From: Lacrimispora defluvii
Lineage (GTDB): Bacteria > Bacillota > Clostridia > Lachnospirales > Lachnospiraceae
DNA: 64,000 nucleotides
Direction: 5' to 3'
NCBI GenBank assembly: GCA_013036995.1
Contig: JAAOXG010000010.1
Span: forward strand, 90,679-154,678
The notes below the pieces were generated by a model. That model was not told where the DNA came from. It ran no database searches and saw only the letters and a list, made by a program, of their open reading frames with translations. Below are positions 9,386 to 18,531 of this stretch, piece after piece. Position 1 is the stretch's first letter. The number at the start of each line of letters is the position of its first letter. A program made the translations under genes and the position numbers.

Positions 9386-11872
9386 ATGAAAAAAAGGGTA
9401 ATAGACAAAGCATTTGTAATGCGGATTGCTTCAGAAGAAACCTGGTATCCGGCAACGGTGCCTGGCAGCGTGTATGGTGATCTTCTGGACAATGGAGTGA
9501 TAGAAGATCCTTACTGGAGGGACAATGAGTTAAAAGCGCTGGAGCTGATGAAGGAAGATTTTGAATATGTAGGCGTTTTTGACGGAGATGACGAGATATT
9601 AAAGCAGGAAAAAGTATACCTTCACTTTATGGGACTTGATACTCTGGCAGACATCTATTTAAATAACACCCCCCTTGGCAGTGTAAATAACATGCACCGC
9701 CAATGGGAATTTGAAGTAACAGATATAATAAAGCAGACAGAAAATGAGCTTCGGTTGGTATTCCATTCTCCCACCAGGTTTATTGAAAAAGAATATGAAA
9801 AGGATAAAATCGGAGGTTCCGAGGATGCCATGCGGGGCTTTTCAAAGCTGAGAAAGGCACATTGCATGTTTGGCTGGGACTGGGGTCCCAGACTTCCGGA
9901 TGCCGGTATCTGGCGGGACATTTTCCTGACTGGTGTAACCGGCGCCAGTTTTAACAGTGTTTCGGTCAGCCAGCGCCATGAACCGGAAGGGGTTTATTTG
10001 AATTTTAAGGTTTTAGTCGGCCGAACTGGGGATAACCGTCTGCTTGATTGGGAGAAAGATAACGAAGAGCTTCTTAGAGAAGGTTATACTTTGAGCATTA
10101 CGGTCACAGATCTGGCAGACGAAAGCCAAAAAAAGGTTCATACCTTTGGTGGGAAGTCAGAAGAGATCCTTATTGAAAATCCCAGGCTTTGGTGGCCCAA
10201 TGGGTATGGGGAGCAAAATCTTTATTCGGTACTGGTCCGGCTTTTGAAAAATGAGGAAGAGGTCGACACCTGGGAAAAGAGAATTGGTCTTCGAACGCTT
10301 ACAATGAAAAGAACAAAGGATGAGTTCGGCGAATCCTTCGCCCATGAGGTTAACGGAGTCAGCTTTTTTGCCATGGGAGCTGATTACATTCCTGAGGACT
10401 GTATGTTAGGCAGATGCAGTGAGATGAGAACAAGGCAGCTGCTTACCCAGTGCAGGGAAGCGAATTTTAATGTAATCCGGGTCTGGGGAGGAGGCCATTA
10501 TCCCTTTGATGGTTTTTGGGATATCTGCGATGAACTGGGACTGGTGGTGTGGCAGGATTTCATGTTTGCCTGCGCACTTTATGATCTGACAGAGGAATTT
10601 GAAGAGAACGTCCGAAAGGAATTAATTGATAATATCCGGAGAATCCGCAATCACCCAAGTCTTGGGCTCTGGTGCGGCAACAACGAGATGGAGATGTTTA
10701 CAGATACGGAAATATGGGGATGTACTCCCAGACAGAAAGCCGATTATATCAAGCTCTATGAATATATAATACCGAAAATATTAAAGGAAGAGGATCCACA
10801 TACCTTTTACTGGCCTGCCAGCCCCTCATCCGGAGGAAGTTTTGACAATCCCAACGATGAAAACCGGGGAGATGTCCATTACTGGGATGTGTGGCATGGA
10901 AACAAGCCTATTACAGAGTACCGTAAATTTTATTTCCGGTACGTTTCAGAATTTGGTTTTCAGTCATTTCCATCCATAAAGACAGTGGAGACTTTTACGG
11001 AAAAAGAGGACAGAAATATCTTTTCCTATGTCATGGAAAAGCATCAGCGCAATTCCACAGCAAATGGAAAGATAATGAACTATATGGAGCAGACCTTCTT
11101 ATATCCCAGTGATTTTGATACCCTTCTTTATGCTTCCCAGCTTTTGCAGGCAGAGGCCATGCGCTATGGAGTGGAGCACTTTAGAAGAAACCGGGGACGC
11201 TGTATGGGAGCGATTGTCTGGCAGCTCAATGACTGCTGGCCTGTAGCTTCGTGGTCGTCCATCGATTATTACGGAAGATGGAAGGCGCTTCATTACTATG
11301 AGAAGCGGTTTTTTGCACCCCTTATGATTTCCTGTGAGGAAGAGGGAATACTTACCCAGGATACCAATCCCAACGCCCAGCCTTATGAGGTAATTAAATC
11401 CATACGTCTGTGTGTGGCCAATGAAACCCGAAGGGATGAAACGGTGACCGCTGTCTGGGAACTGAGAAAAAATACCGGGGAGATAGTGAAAAGCGGGCTG
11501 GAAGAATGTGTAGTTCCAAAGCTTTCCTCTCTATGGTTTGAAAAGGTTTCACTGCAGGATGCCAGTCTTTATGAGGATTATGTCAGCTATAAACTGGAGC
11601 AGGGGGAAGAAACCCTGTCCCAGGGAACGGTTTTATTCTGTCCGCCCAAACACTATCGTTTTATTGATCCCCAGCTGACTGTACGGTCAGACGGAGAATA
11701 TGTGATCGTGGAGGCAAAGGCTTATGCCCGCTCTGTAGAAATCCGTAATAAAGAGGATAATCTTCTGTTAAGCGATAATTTCTTTGATATGAATCCGGGA
11801 GAAAGAAAAGTCAGGGTTTTAAAAGGTCTGCCAGAGGAGTTAACTGTGAGAAGTGTTTATGACATCCGATAA
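9386..11872 (+). CDS. Beta-mannosidase, glycoside hydrolase family 2
   Basis: Predicted cytoplasmic exo-acting beta-mannosidase (828 residues from this start). It has the GH2 arrangement: sugar-binding jelly roll, immunoglobulin-like domain, TIM barrel and C-terminal beta domains. The acid/base Glu is E434 in WCGNNEME and the nucleophile is E522 in VSEFGFQSF, both placed as in GH2 mannosidases. GWDWGPRLPD, typical of the mannosidase branch, is present. ATG at 9386 follows GGAAGGAG; an earlier in-frame start at 9317 would overlap the ATPase gene and lacks a ribosome site. There is no signal peptide, so it should act on imported oligosaccharides, for example from mannan or N-glycans. Confidence 0.88.
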   Translation: MKKRVIDKAFVMRIASEETWYPATVPGSVYGDLLDNGVIEDPYWRDNELKALELMKEDFEYVGVFDGDDEILKQEKVYLHFMGLDTLADIYLNNTPLGSVNNMHRQWEFEVTDIIKQTENELRLVFHSPTRFIEKEYEKDKIGGSEDAMRGFSKLRKAHCMFGWDWGPRLPDAGIWRDIFLTGVTGASFNSVSVSQRHEPEGVYLNFKVLVGRTGDNRLLDWEKDNEELLREGYTLSITVTDLADESQKKVHTFGGKSEEILIENPRLWWPNGYGEQNLYSVLVRLLKNEEEVDTWEKRIGLRTLTMKRTKDEFGESFAHEVNGVSFFAMGADYIPEDCMLGRCSEMRTRQLLTQCREANFNVIRVWGGGHYPFDGFWDICDELGLVVWQDFMFACALYDLTEEFEENVRKELIDNIRRIRNHPSLGLWCGNNEMEMFTDTEIWGCTPRQKADYIKLYEYIIPKILKEEDPHTFYWPASPSSGGSFDNPNDENRGDVHYWDVWHGNKPITEYRKFYFRYVSEFGFQSFPSIKTVETFTEKEDRNIFSYVMEKHQRNSTANGKIMNYMEQTFLYPSDFDTLLYASQLLQAEAMRYGVEHFRRNRGRCMGAIVWQLNDCWPVASWSSIDYYGRWKALHYYEKRFFAPLMISCEEEGILTQDTNPNAQPYEVIKSIRLCVANETRRDETVTAVWELRKNTGEIVKSGLEECVVPKLSSLWFEKVSLQDASLYEDYVSYKLEQGEETLSQGTVLFCPPKHYRFIDPQLTVRSDGEYVIVEAKAYARSVEIRNKEDNLLLSDNFFDMNPGERKVRVLKGLPEELTVRSVYDIR

Positions 11873-11901
11873 CAATGAATGAAAAGAAGGGATAGATAAA
11901 A

Positions 11902-14169
11902 ATGGATATAAAAAAATTGGTTGGGGAAATGACATTGGAGGAAAAAGCGGGATTGTGTTCAGGTGCAGATTTCTGGCATACAAAGACAGTGCAACGGCTG
12001 AACGTTCCGGCTTCTATGGTGAGTGACGGCCCTCACGGGTTAAGAAAGCAGGATGAAAAAAGCGATCATTTAGGTGTCAATGACAGTATAAAAGCAGTCT
12101 GTTTTCCTACCGCATGCGCAACCGCTTCCTCTTTTGACCGGGAACTGCTTACAAGTCTTGGTGAGGCTTTGGGAGATGAGTGTCAGGCGGAGAATGTCAG
12201 TGTCATACTGGGACCTGCTGTTAACATTAAGCGTTCGCCTTTATGCGGCAGAAACTTTGAGTATTTTTCGGAAGATCCCTATCTTGCGGCCGAGATGGCA
12301 GGAAGCCATATTAAGGGCGTACAGAGTAAGGAGGTAGGTACCAGTTTAAAGCATTTCCTTGCCAATAATCAGGAACACAGGCGCATGACCTCTGATTCTG
12401 TAATAGATGAAAGAACACTGCGGGAAATTTACCTGGCTGCTTTTGAAGGGGCGGTAAAAACTGGAAAGCCCTGGACTGTGATGTGTTCTTACAATAAAAT
12501 AAACGGAACTTATGGTTCGGAAAACAGGCGTTATTTAACGGATATACTAAGAGATGAATGGGGCTTTGACGGCTATGTTATGAGTGACTGGGGAGCAGTG
12601 AATGACCGTGTTGCCGGAGTAATTGCAGGGCTTGATTTAGAGATGCCTTCCTCTGGGGGAGTCAATGATGCACGTTTGGTGGAAGCAGTGAGAGATGGAC
12701 GGCTGAAGGAAGAAGTTCTTGACCAGGCTGTCACCAGAATTCTGACCATTGTTGACCGATACTTAAAGAACCGGAAGCCGGAAACCGTATGGGATAAAGA
12801 TGCCCATCACGAACTGGCGAGAAAGATGGAGGGAGAGTGTGCAGTACTCCTGAAAAATCAGGGAATACTTCCTCTATCTGATTCCGATGAAGTGGCATTT
12901 ATCGGCCATTTTGCAGCCCAACCCAGATACCAGGGAGGCGGCAGCTCTCACATTAATTCTACAAGGGTAGAGTCTGCTGTGGAGGCGGCCAAAGACAAGG
13001 GGGTAATCTATACTCAGGGATATGAGATTGATGCAGATCAGAGGAACAATACCTTGTTAGAGGAAGCTGTTGAAGCGGCAAAGAAAGTAAAAACAGCCGT
13101 TATTTTTGCCGGTCTTCCCGATTCCTTTGAATCAGAGGGGTATGACAGAACTCATATGGCTATGCCGGAATGTCAGAATGCCTTAATTGAAGCAGTGGCT
13201 GCCGTTCAGCCCAATACAGTAGTGGTGCTTCACAATGGTTCACCAGTGGAGATGCCTTGGATTCATAAGGTAAAAGGAGTGCTGGAGGCATATTTAGGCG
13301 GTCAGGCAGTTGGCGGTGCAGTTGTGGACATTTTATATGGTCATGTAAACCCAAGCGGAAAACTGGCGGAGACATTTCCGATCAAGCTGGAAGATAATCC
13401 GTCCTATCTTTATTATGGCGGAGAAAAGGATCGGGCAGAATACCGGGAAGGAGTATTTGTAGGATACCGGTATTATGATAAAAAGAAAATGGAAGTGTTG
13501 TTCCCATTTGGCCATGGACTGAGCTATACCACTTTTGAATACAGCAATATGAAAGCGGATAAATCCACCATGAAAGATGATGAAACTGTGACCATTTCTC
13601 TTGATGTCACCAATACAGGTAAGGTGAAGGGGAAAGAGGTGGTACAGATTTATGTGGAAGCGCCGGATAGTCATGTAATCCGCCCGGTAAGAGAGCTGCG
13701 GGAATTTGCAAAGGTTGAATTAGAGCCTGGAGAAACAAAAACAGTGACTTTTACCCTTGGCAAACGGGCATTTTCCTACTACCATGTGGAATTAAAAGAC
13801 TGGTTTGTACAAACGGGGGCTTATCTCATACATGCAGCATCCTCTTCCAGAGATCTTCGTCAGATGATAAGTTTGATGGTTGAATCAACAGTAAAAGAAC
13901 CGGTGGTTTACCATTTAAACAGCACCATAGGAGATATTTTATCAGATCCGGAGGCTGCAGAAATCATTAAATCCCTGATTGACCGTTATAAAAAAGGAAG
14001 TGCATTGGGAAATTCAGACGGAGATGCTGCAAAATCGGCAATTACACAGCAGATGGACGACGCCATGTTCCAGTATATGCCTCTTCGCCAGATATTAAGC
14101 TTTGCGCCGGATGTCAGCTCTTTAGAAGAAATGCAGGAATTGGTGGACTTGATTAATAAAAAGAAATAG
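11902..14169 (+). CDS. Beta-glucosidase-type enzyme, glycoside hydrolase family 3
   Basis: GH3 enzyme with the N-terminal TIM barrel, the alpha/beta sandwich and a C-terminal fibronectin-III-like domain (about residues 555-625). The nucleophile is D229 in VMSDWGA. KHFLANNQEHRR and the FPFGHGLSYT motif before the FnIII-like domain are typical of clostridial beta-glucosidases. It has no signal peptide and 755 residues, normal for this type. It lies 29 bases after the mannosidase and is followed by a strong terminator, so it closes the operon. Exact sugar specificity (glucose, xylose or N-acetylglucosamine) cannot be fixed from sequence. Confidence 0.88.
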   Translation: MDIKKLVGEMTLEEKAGLCSGADFWHTKTVQRLNVPASMVSDGPHGLRKQDEKSDHLGVNDSIKAVCFPTACATASSFDRELLTSLGEALGDECQAENVSVILGPAVNIKRSPLCGRNFEYFSEDPYLAAEMAGSHIKGVQSKEVGTSLKHFLANNQEHRRMTSDSVIDERTLREIYLAAFEGAVKTGKPWTVMCSYNKINGTYGSENRRYLTDILRDEWGFDGYVMSDWGAVNDRVAGVIAGLDLEMPSSGGVNDARLVEAVRDGRLKEEVLDQAVTRILTIVDRYLKNRKPETVWDKDAHHELARKMEGECAVLLKNQGILPLSDSDEVAFIGHFAAQPRYQGGGSSHINSTRVESAVEAAKDKGVIYTQGYEIDADQRNNTLLEEAVEAAKKVKTAVIFAGLPDSFESEGYDRTHMAMPECQNALIEAVAAVQPNTVVVLHNGSPVEMPWIHKVKGVLEAYLGGQAVGGAVVDILYGHVNPSGKLAETFPIKLEDNPSYLYYGGEKDRAEYREGVFVGYRYYDKKKMEVLFPFGHGLSYTTFEYSNMKADKSTMKDDETVTISLDVTNTGKVKGKEVVQIYVEAPDSHVIRPVRELREFAKVELEPGETKTVTFTLGKRAFSYYHVELKDWFVQTGAYLIHAASSSRDLRQMISLMVESTVKEPVVYHLNSTIGDILSDPEAAEIIKSLIDRYKKGSALGNSDGDAAKSAITQQMDDAMFQYMPLRQILSFAPDVSSLEEMQELVDLINKKK

Positions 14170-14221
14170 GAACAGAATTATATAAGTTTAAAGAAGAGAC
14201 GGGAATACAAAAACAAAAGAT

Positions 14222-14264
14222 GAGCGTTGATTGTTCCAAATGGATATATCAACGCTCGTTTTTT
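14222..14264 (+). terminator. Intrinsic terminator after the GH2/GH3 operon
   Basis: Perfect 10-bp inverted repeat (GAGCGTTGAT, then ATCAACGCTC at 14248-14257) with a 16-base loop, followed by a run of T. It ends the transporter-glycosidase operon. Confidence 0.85.
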
Positions 14265-14291
14265 ATGTTTTATCGGATCTTTCAATTGGCA

Positions 14292-14320
14292 TTGAATTGT
14301 ATGATCTGATTTGGTATGCT
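14292..14320 (+). promoter_or_regulatory. Likely sigma-A promoter of the araC-type gene
   Basis: TTGAAT at 14292 and TATGCT at 14315 are separated by 17 bases, about 65 bases before the TTG start of the regulator gene. Assigned by eye from consensus and spacing. Confidence 0.5.
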
Positions 14321-14384
14321 GATAATAATATAAGAATATCAGCTTAGTCCGATATCGTAATTCGGTAGGCAGAACGGAGATCAT

Positions 14385-15293
14385 TTGGAAAATACGTTGT
14401 ATATCAAAGATAATATGGATTCACCTAATTACGAAGTTTTTTATAAGGATAATATTCCTTCTGTGGATCATCCTCTCCATTACCATGATTTTCTTGAAAT
14501 ATATTACCATGCGGAAGGAGACTGCGATTATATCATTGACAGCAGGATCTATACACTGAAACACGGAGATATTGTACTGATTAACAATCAGCGTTTACAT
14601 CGGGCTGTGATAAAGGATATGACAAAACCATACCGGCGGTTTGTCTTATGGCTGGAATATAATTACCTGGAGACATTGCTGGGTGGAAAAATTGAATATA
14701 ATACAATGATAGGGAAGGAGAGCAGAACAGAGATATTCCGTCTTCCCGGGCAGCAGAGTGAGGAAATCGAATTAATTTTCAGGAAAATGTGCCGGGAGAG
14801 TGAAGTGGTGGATTTTGCAAGTTCCTATCTTCAGGAGAGTTATTTAAGTCAGCTCCTTTTGCTTTTTTGCCGATATAGCCAGAATTCTCAGTCAGTGGAA
14901 GAGACCACGTTTGAAAACGACGAGATGATTCAATCCATTATGGATTATATTGACCAGCATTATATGGAACCGATCACCCTGGATATGATCGCACAGCATT
15001 TCTTTATGAATAAATATCATCTTATGAGAAAATTTAAAAAGCATACACGAATGACCATCATGGATTACTGCAAAAAACGGCGGCTGATTATTGCAAGAAA
15101 TTATCTGATGGAGGGTGCAAGAATACAGGATATCTATAAACTAAGCGGGTTTGATGATTATTCCAACTTTTTCCGGGCATTTAAATCTGCATACCAGATG
15201 TCCCCCAGAGACTATAAGAACTATATGATTCAAAGCCATAACAGTACCATACAGCTGGCGGTGGACCGTGATCAGATTAATAAGAAACATTAA
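14385..15293 (+). CDS. AraC-family transcriptional regulator with cupin sensor
   Basis: The N-terminal cupin-like AraC_binding domain (about residues 20-150, with HPLHYHDFLEIYYH) probably binds a sugar. The C-terminal pair of helix-turn-helix motifs covers about 195-290 and ends in the typical FDDYSNFFRAFKSAYQMSP. It starts with TTG, preceded by CGGAG. It lies directly upstream of, and in the same direction as, the sugar ABC importer and sucrose-phosphorylase genes, so it is the likely regulator of that operon. The intergenic region before the importer has a good TATAAT at 15361. Confidence 0.85.
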   Translation: MENTLYIKDNMDSPNYEVFYKDNIPSVDHPLHYHDFLEIYYHAEGDCDYIIDSRIYTLKHGDIVLINNQRLHRAVIKDMTKPYRRFVLWLEYNYLETLLGGKIEYNTMIGKESRTEIFRLPGQQSEEIELIFRKMCRESEVVDFASSYLQESYLSQLLLLFCRYSQNSQSVEETTFENDEMIQSIMDYIDQHYMEPITLDMIAQHFFMNKYHLMRKFKKHTRMTIMDYCKKRRLIIARNYLMEGARIQDIYKLSGFDDYSNFFRAFKSAYQMSPRDYKNYMIQSHNSTIQLAVDRDQINKKH

Positions 15294-15434
15294 AGTCGGA
15301 ATTTGTCAACATTTGCAATGTTCACGCCAGTTTTCGTTATTTATTCTGGATTCATAATGTTATAATTTATACAAGAGATTGTAATGGATCTCAGAGAAAA
15401 ATGGCAATATGTACAATGAGAAGGAGGATTATTT

Positions 15435-16781
15435 ATGAAAAAGGCTATTAGTTTTTTATTGGCTGGTGTTATGGCTGCATCCTTGACTGCCTGCTCCGGT
15501 TCCGTGAAAGAAACATCTCCTGCAAAACAGGAAGATACAAAAGCAGCAGAACAAACCAGTGAGAGCAAAGGAAGCGGGGAAAAAGTGGAGATCAGTTTCC
15601 TTGTAACAAAACCGGAAATTGTTCCCCAGTTTGAAGAGACATTCAAACGTTACACAGAATCTCACCCCAATGTAACAATTACTGCAATTCCATTGTCTGG
15701 ACAGACGATATATGAAAAACTCACATCCCTATATGCATCTGGGAATGCGCCTACGATCACTATGGTTGGAGGACCGGAATTTACATCCTTTAAAGATAAT
15801 TTCTTAGATATTACAGATACCGATTTTGCTAAAAAAGTTTATAGCTGGGCACAGGACAAGACGAAATCGGACGGAAAAGTTCTTGCTGTTCCTACAACCG
15901 CTGAAGGCATCGGCATTATGTATAACAAAAAAGTAATTGAGGCAGCTACTGGAAAAGAGTTTGATCCATCCTCCATTAAATCAAGAAAAGATTTCGCACA
16001 GCTCTTAGAAGAGATTTCAAAGACTGAGTATGCACCGGTTCAGATCACCAATAAGGACTGGCTGTTAGGCTCTCATCTGACTTCTGTTTTATATGGCGCA
16101 GTAAGTAAGAATTATGATGAGAGACAGGCTGTCATTGAGGCATGCCGCAAGGGAGAATACAATTTTGCTGACAGCCAGGTGTTTAACAACTGGATGGATA
16201 CCTTTGATCTTCTCATGAAATACAACAAATATGCCAAGTCACCTCTTGCCAATGCTTACGAGGATGATCAGTTAACAATGGCCAGTGATGAAGTTGCTTT
16301 CTGGCCCATCGGTAATTATATTTATCCAAACATTGTAGATATTAACCCGGATGCCCAGGTTGGCCTGATGCCTTATCCAATGGGAGATGACGAGTCAGCT
16401 GTTGGAAATAAGGAAATTGTATTATCTTACTCCATGTTTGCCATTGACGCAAAGCAGTCCAAACCGGAACAGCAGGCAGCAGCCATCGATTTCTTTAACT
16501 GGCTGGTTACTTCCAAAGAAGGTCAGGATTCCTATGTCAACACCCTTATGTTTGTACCTATTTTTGAAGGTTTTGAGATACAGCCTGCCAATCCGGTAGC
16601 AAAGCAGATTGTTTCTTATATGGAACAGGGAAACACTCTGGAGAGAATGAGCGATTATTTCCCAGCTGGTGTTATGAATCAGTTTGGTGCAACCATGCAG
16701 CAATATCTGGATGGAAAAATAACCAGAGCCGATGTTGCCAATCAGTTTAAAGATAAATGGGTGGAATTCTCCAAGAAATAA
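15435..16781 (+). CDS. Sugar ABC importer substrate-binding lipoprotein (family 1)
   Basis: Extracellular sugar-binding lipoprotein of the CUT1 (maltose/oligosaccharide) class. The signal peptide ends in the lipobox SLTAC, giving lipidated C20, followed by a Ser/Glu/Lys-rich linker and an SBP_bac_1 fold. The ATG follows AAGGAGG. The gene is followed by two permease genes and no ATPase; as is common for CUT1 systems, a shared MsmK-type ATPase elsewhere would power it. The neighbouring sucrose-phosphorylase-family enzyme suggests a sucrose-like or glucoside ligand, by inference. Confidence 0.9.
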   Translation: MKKAISFLLAGVMAASLTACSGSVKETSPAKQEDTKAAEQTSESKGSGEKVEISFLVTKPEIVPQFEETFKRYTESHPNVTITAIPLSGQTIYEKLTSLYASGNAPTITMVGGPEFTSFKDNFLDITDTDFAKKVYSWAQDKTKSDGKVLAVPTTAEGIGIMYNKKVIEAATGKEFDPSSIKSRKDFAQLLEEISKTEYAPVQITNKDWLLGSHLTSVLYGAVSKNYDERQAVIEACRKGEYNFADSQVFNNWMDTFDLLMKYNKYAKSPLANAYEDDQLTMASDEVAFWPIGNYIYPNIVDINPDAQVGLMPYPMGDDESAVGNKEIVLSYSMFAIDAKQSKPEQQAAAIDFFNWLVTSKEGQDSYVNTLMFVPIFEGFEIQPANPVAKQIVSYMEQGNTLERMSDYFPAGVMNQFGATMQQYLDGKITRADVANQFKDKWVEFSKK

Positions 16782-16801
16782 AAGATGAAATGGGAGATAT
16801 T

Positions 16802-17692
16802 ATGTATAAAGAAAAATCAAATTTGAAAAGTTTTCAGGTTTTTGCTACATTTGGGTTAATCCCTCTGTTGGTTTTTGGTATCGTAGTACTCATCCCTTTC
16901 TTTTCCGGTCTGTTTTTATCGCTTACCAATTGGAATGGTTCCTTAGACGGCAAAATTGAGTTTATAGGAATTGGAAATTATATTTCAGCAGTCAGGGACC
17001 CCGCATTCTGGGGTTCCCTGGGTAAAACGTTTTATTATGTTTTCTTTGTTATGATCTTAACAAATACATCTGCTTTTTTATTCGGTTTGCTGGTAACCAG
17101 CGGTATGAAGGGACAGAATTTTTACAGAGCGGGGTATTTTACGCCTAATCTGATCGGCGGCGTAATTTTAGGATATATCTGGCAGTTCATCTTCTCCAGA
17201 GTATTTGTTTATTTCGGTACCAAGACCGGAATCCCATTTTTTGAAATCAGCTGGCTGACACAACCTCACGCAGCTTTATGGGCGCTGATCATCGTGGGTG
17301 TCTGGCAGAATGCTGGTTACATGATGTTAATTTATATCGCGGGCTTTGTCGGAATTGATAAAAGTCTGATTGAAGCTGCCCGGATGGATGGAGCCAGCCC
17401 CCTTCAGATGCTTCAGAAAATAAAAATACCCATGATGGTGCCGGCATTTACCATCACGCTGTTTCTTACCCTGAGAAAGGCATTTATGGTTTATGATGTG
17501 AACTTATCCCTGACAAAGGGCGGGCCTTACAATACAACAGAGCTGATCTCCATGCATGTTTACAATGAAGCTTTCTTAAACCAGAACATGGGTCCTGGTC
17601 AGGCTAAGGCATTTTTGCTGTTTGTACTGGTCGCTGTTATTGCGGTTGCCCAGGTAGCAGTATTAAAGAAGAAGGAGGTTGATGCCATATGA
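16802..17692 (+). CDS. Sugar ABC importer permease, MalF/UgpA type
   Basis: CUT1 permease with six predicted membrane segments and the EAA loop LIEAARMDGASPLQML. The ATG at 16802 follows GGGAGA. In-frame starts at 16757 and 16790 lie inside or at the end of the preceding gene and are less likely. Its stop overlaps the next permease gene as ATGA. Confidence 0.9.
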   Translation: MYKEKSNLKSFQVFATFGLIPLLVFGIVVLIPFFSGLFLSLTNWNGSLDGKIEFIGIGNYISAVRDPAFWGSLGKTFYYVFFVMILTNTSAFLFGLLVTSGMKGQNFYRAGYFTPNLIGGVILGYIWQFIFSRVFVYFGTKTGIPFFEISWLTQPHAALWALIIVGVWQNAGYMMLIYIAGFVGIDKSLIEAARMDGASPLQMLQKIKIPMMVPAFTITLFLTLRKAFMVYDVNLSLTKGGPYNTTELISMHVYNEAFLNQNMGPGQAKAFLLFVLVAVIAVAQVAVLKKKEVDAI

Positions 17693-18516
17693 TGACACAA
17701 AGAAGAATCAACTCCCTGATAAAACAATTTTTTGCTATTCTGTTTTTAGTTTTTATGCTTTTACCTTTCTTTCTTGTCCTGATTAATGCGTTAAAACCAA
17801 GAATTGAAATTATTAAAAACCCCATGGCACTTCCCCATGCCCTGTCACTGGCCAATTTTACAAAAGCCTGGGTGACGATGAAATTCGGAACGGTGCTGAT
17901 GAATACTGCTTATATCACGGCATTTTCTCAGATTCTGCTCATTGTATTTGGTGCAATGCTTTCTTATATGCTGGTTCGCTGGGACTTTAAAGCCAACAAA
18001 GTTATTTTTACAGTATTAATCTGCGCCATGATTATACCATTTCAGTCATTAATGATTCCGTTTGTCAGTATTTTTGGAAAACTGGGACTGATGAACAGCC
18101 GGACAGCCCTGATATTTTTCTACATGGGCTTTGGTATGCCTATGACTACGTTTATGTATCACGGCTTTATGAAAGGGATATCAAGAGAGATGGAGGAAGC
18201 TGCCCTGATCGATGGCTGCTCACACTTTTACTGCTTCTGGAAAATCGTATTTCCCAATTTAAAGCCAATTACAACCACAATACTGATTGTTAATATATTA
18301 TGGATCTGGAATGATTTTCTTCTTCCTTCTTTAGTTCTCATCAAAGATAAGAACAGGACAATTCCCCTTTCCACATTCTATTTCTTTGGTGAATATACCG
18401 CGGAACTGGGTCTGGCTATGGCCGCTTTAATTTTAAGTGTTTTGCCTGTTGTTGTAATTTATCTCTTCCTTCAGAAGCAGATTGTGACAGGGGTCATGGA
18501 TGGGGCTATTAAATAA
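17689..18516 (+). CDS. Sugar ABC importer permease, MalG/UgpE type
   Basis: Second CUT1 permease, with six membrane segments and the EAA loop MEEAALIDGCSHFYCF. The C terminus QKQIVTGVMDGAIK is characteristic of MalG-like permeases. It starts at the overlapping ATGATG (17689 or 17692) after AAGGAGG. It forms the membrane channel with the MalF-type protein. The phosphorylase gene starts 15 bases after its stop behind GGAGG, so all four genes are one operon. Confidence 0.9.
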   Translation: MMTQRRINSLIKQFFAILFLVFMLLPFFLVLINALKPRIEIIKNPMALPHALSLANFTKAWVTMKFGTVLMNTAYITAFSQILLIVFGAMLSYMLVRWDFKANKVIFTVLICAMIIPFQSLMIPFVSIFGKLGLMNSRTALIFFYMGFGMPMTTFMYHGFMKGISREMEEAALIDGCSHFYCFWKIVFPNLKPITTTILIVNILWIWNDFLLPSLVLIKDKNRTIPLSTFYFFGEYTAELGLAMAALILSVLPVVVIYLFLQKQIVTGVMDGAIK

Positions 18517-18531
18517 TGGAGGTAAGCTGAC

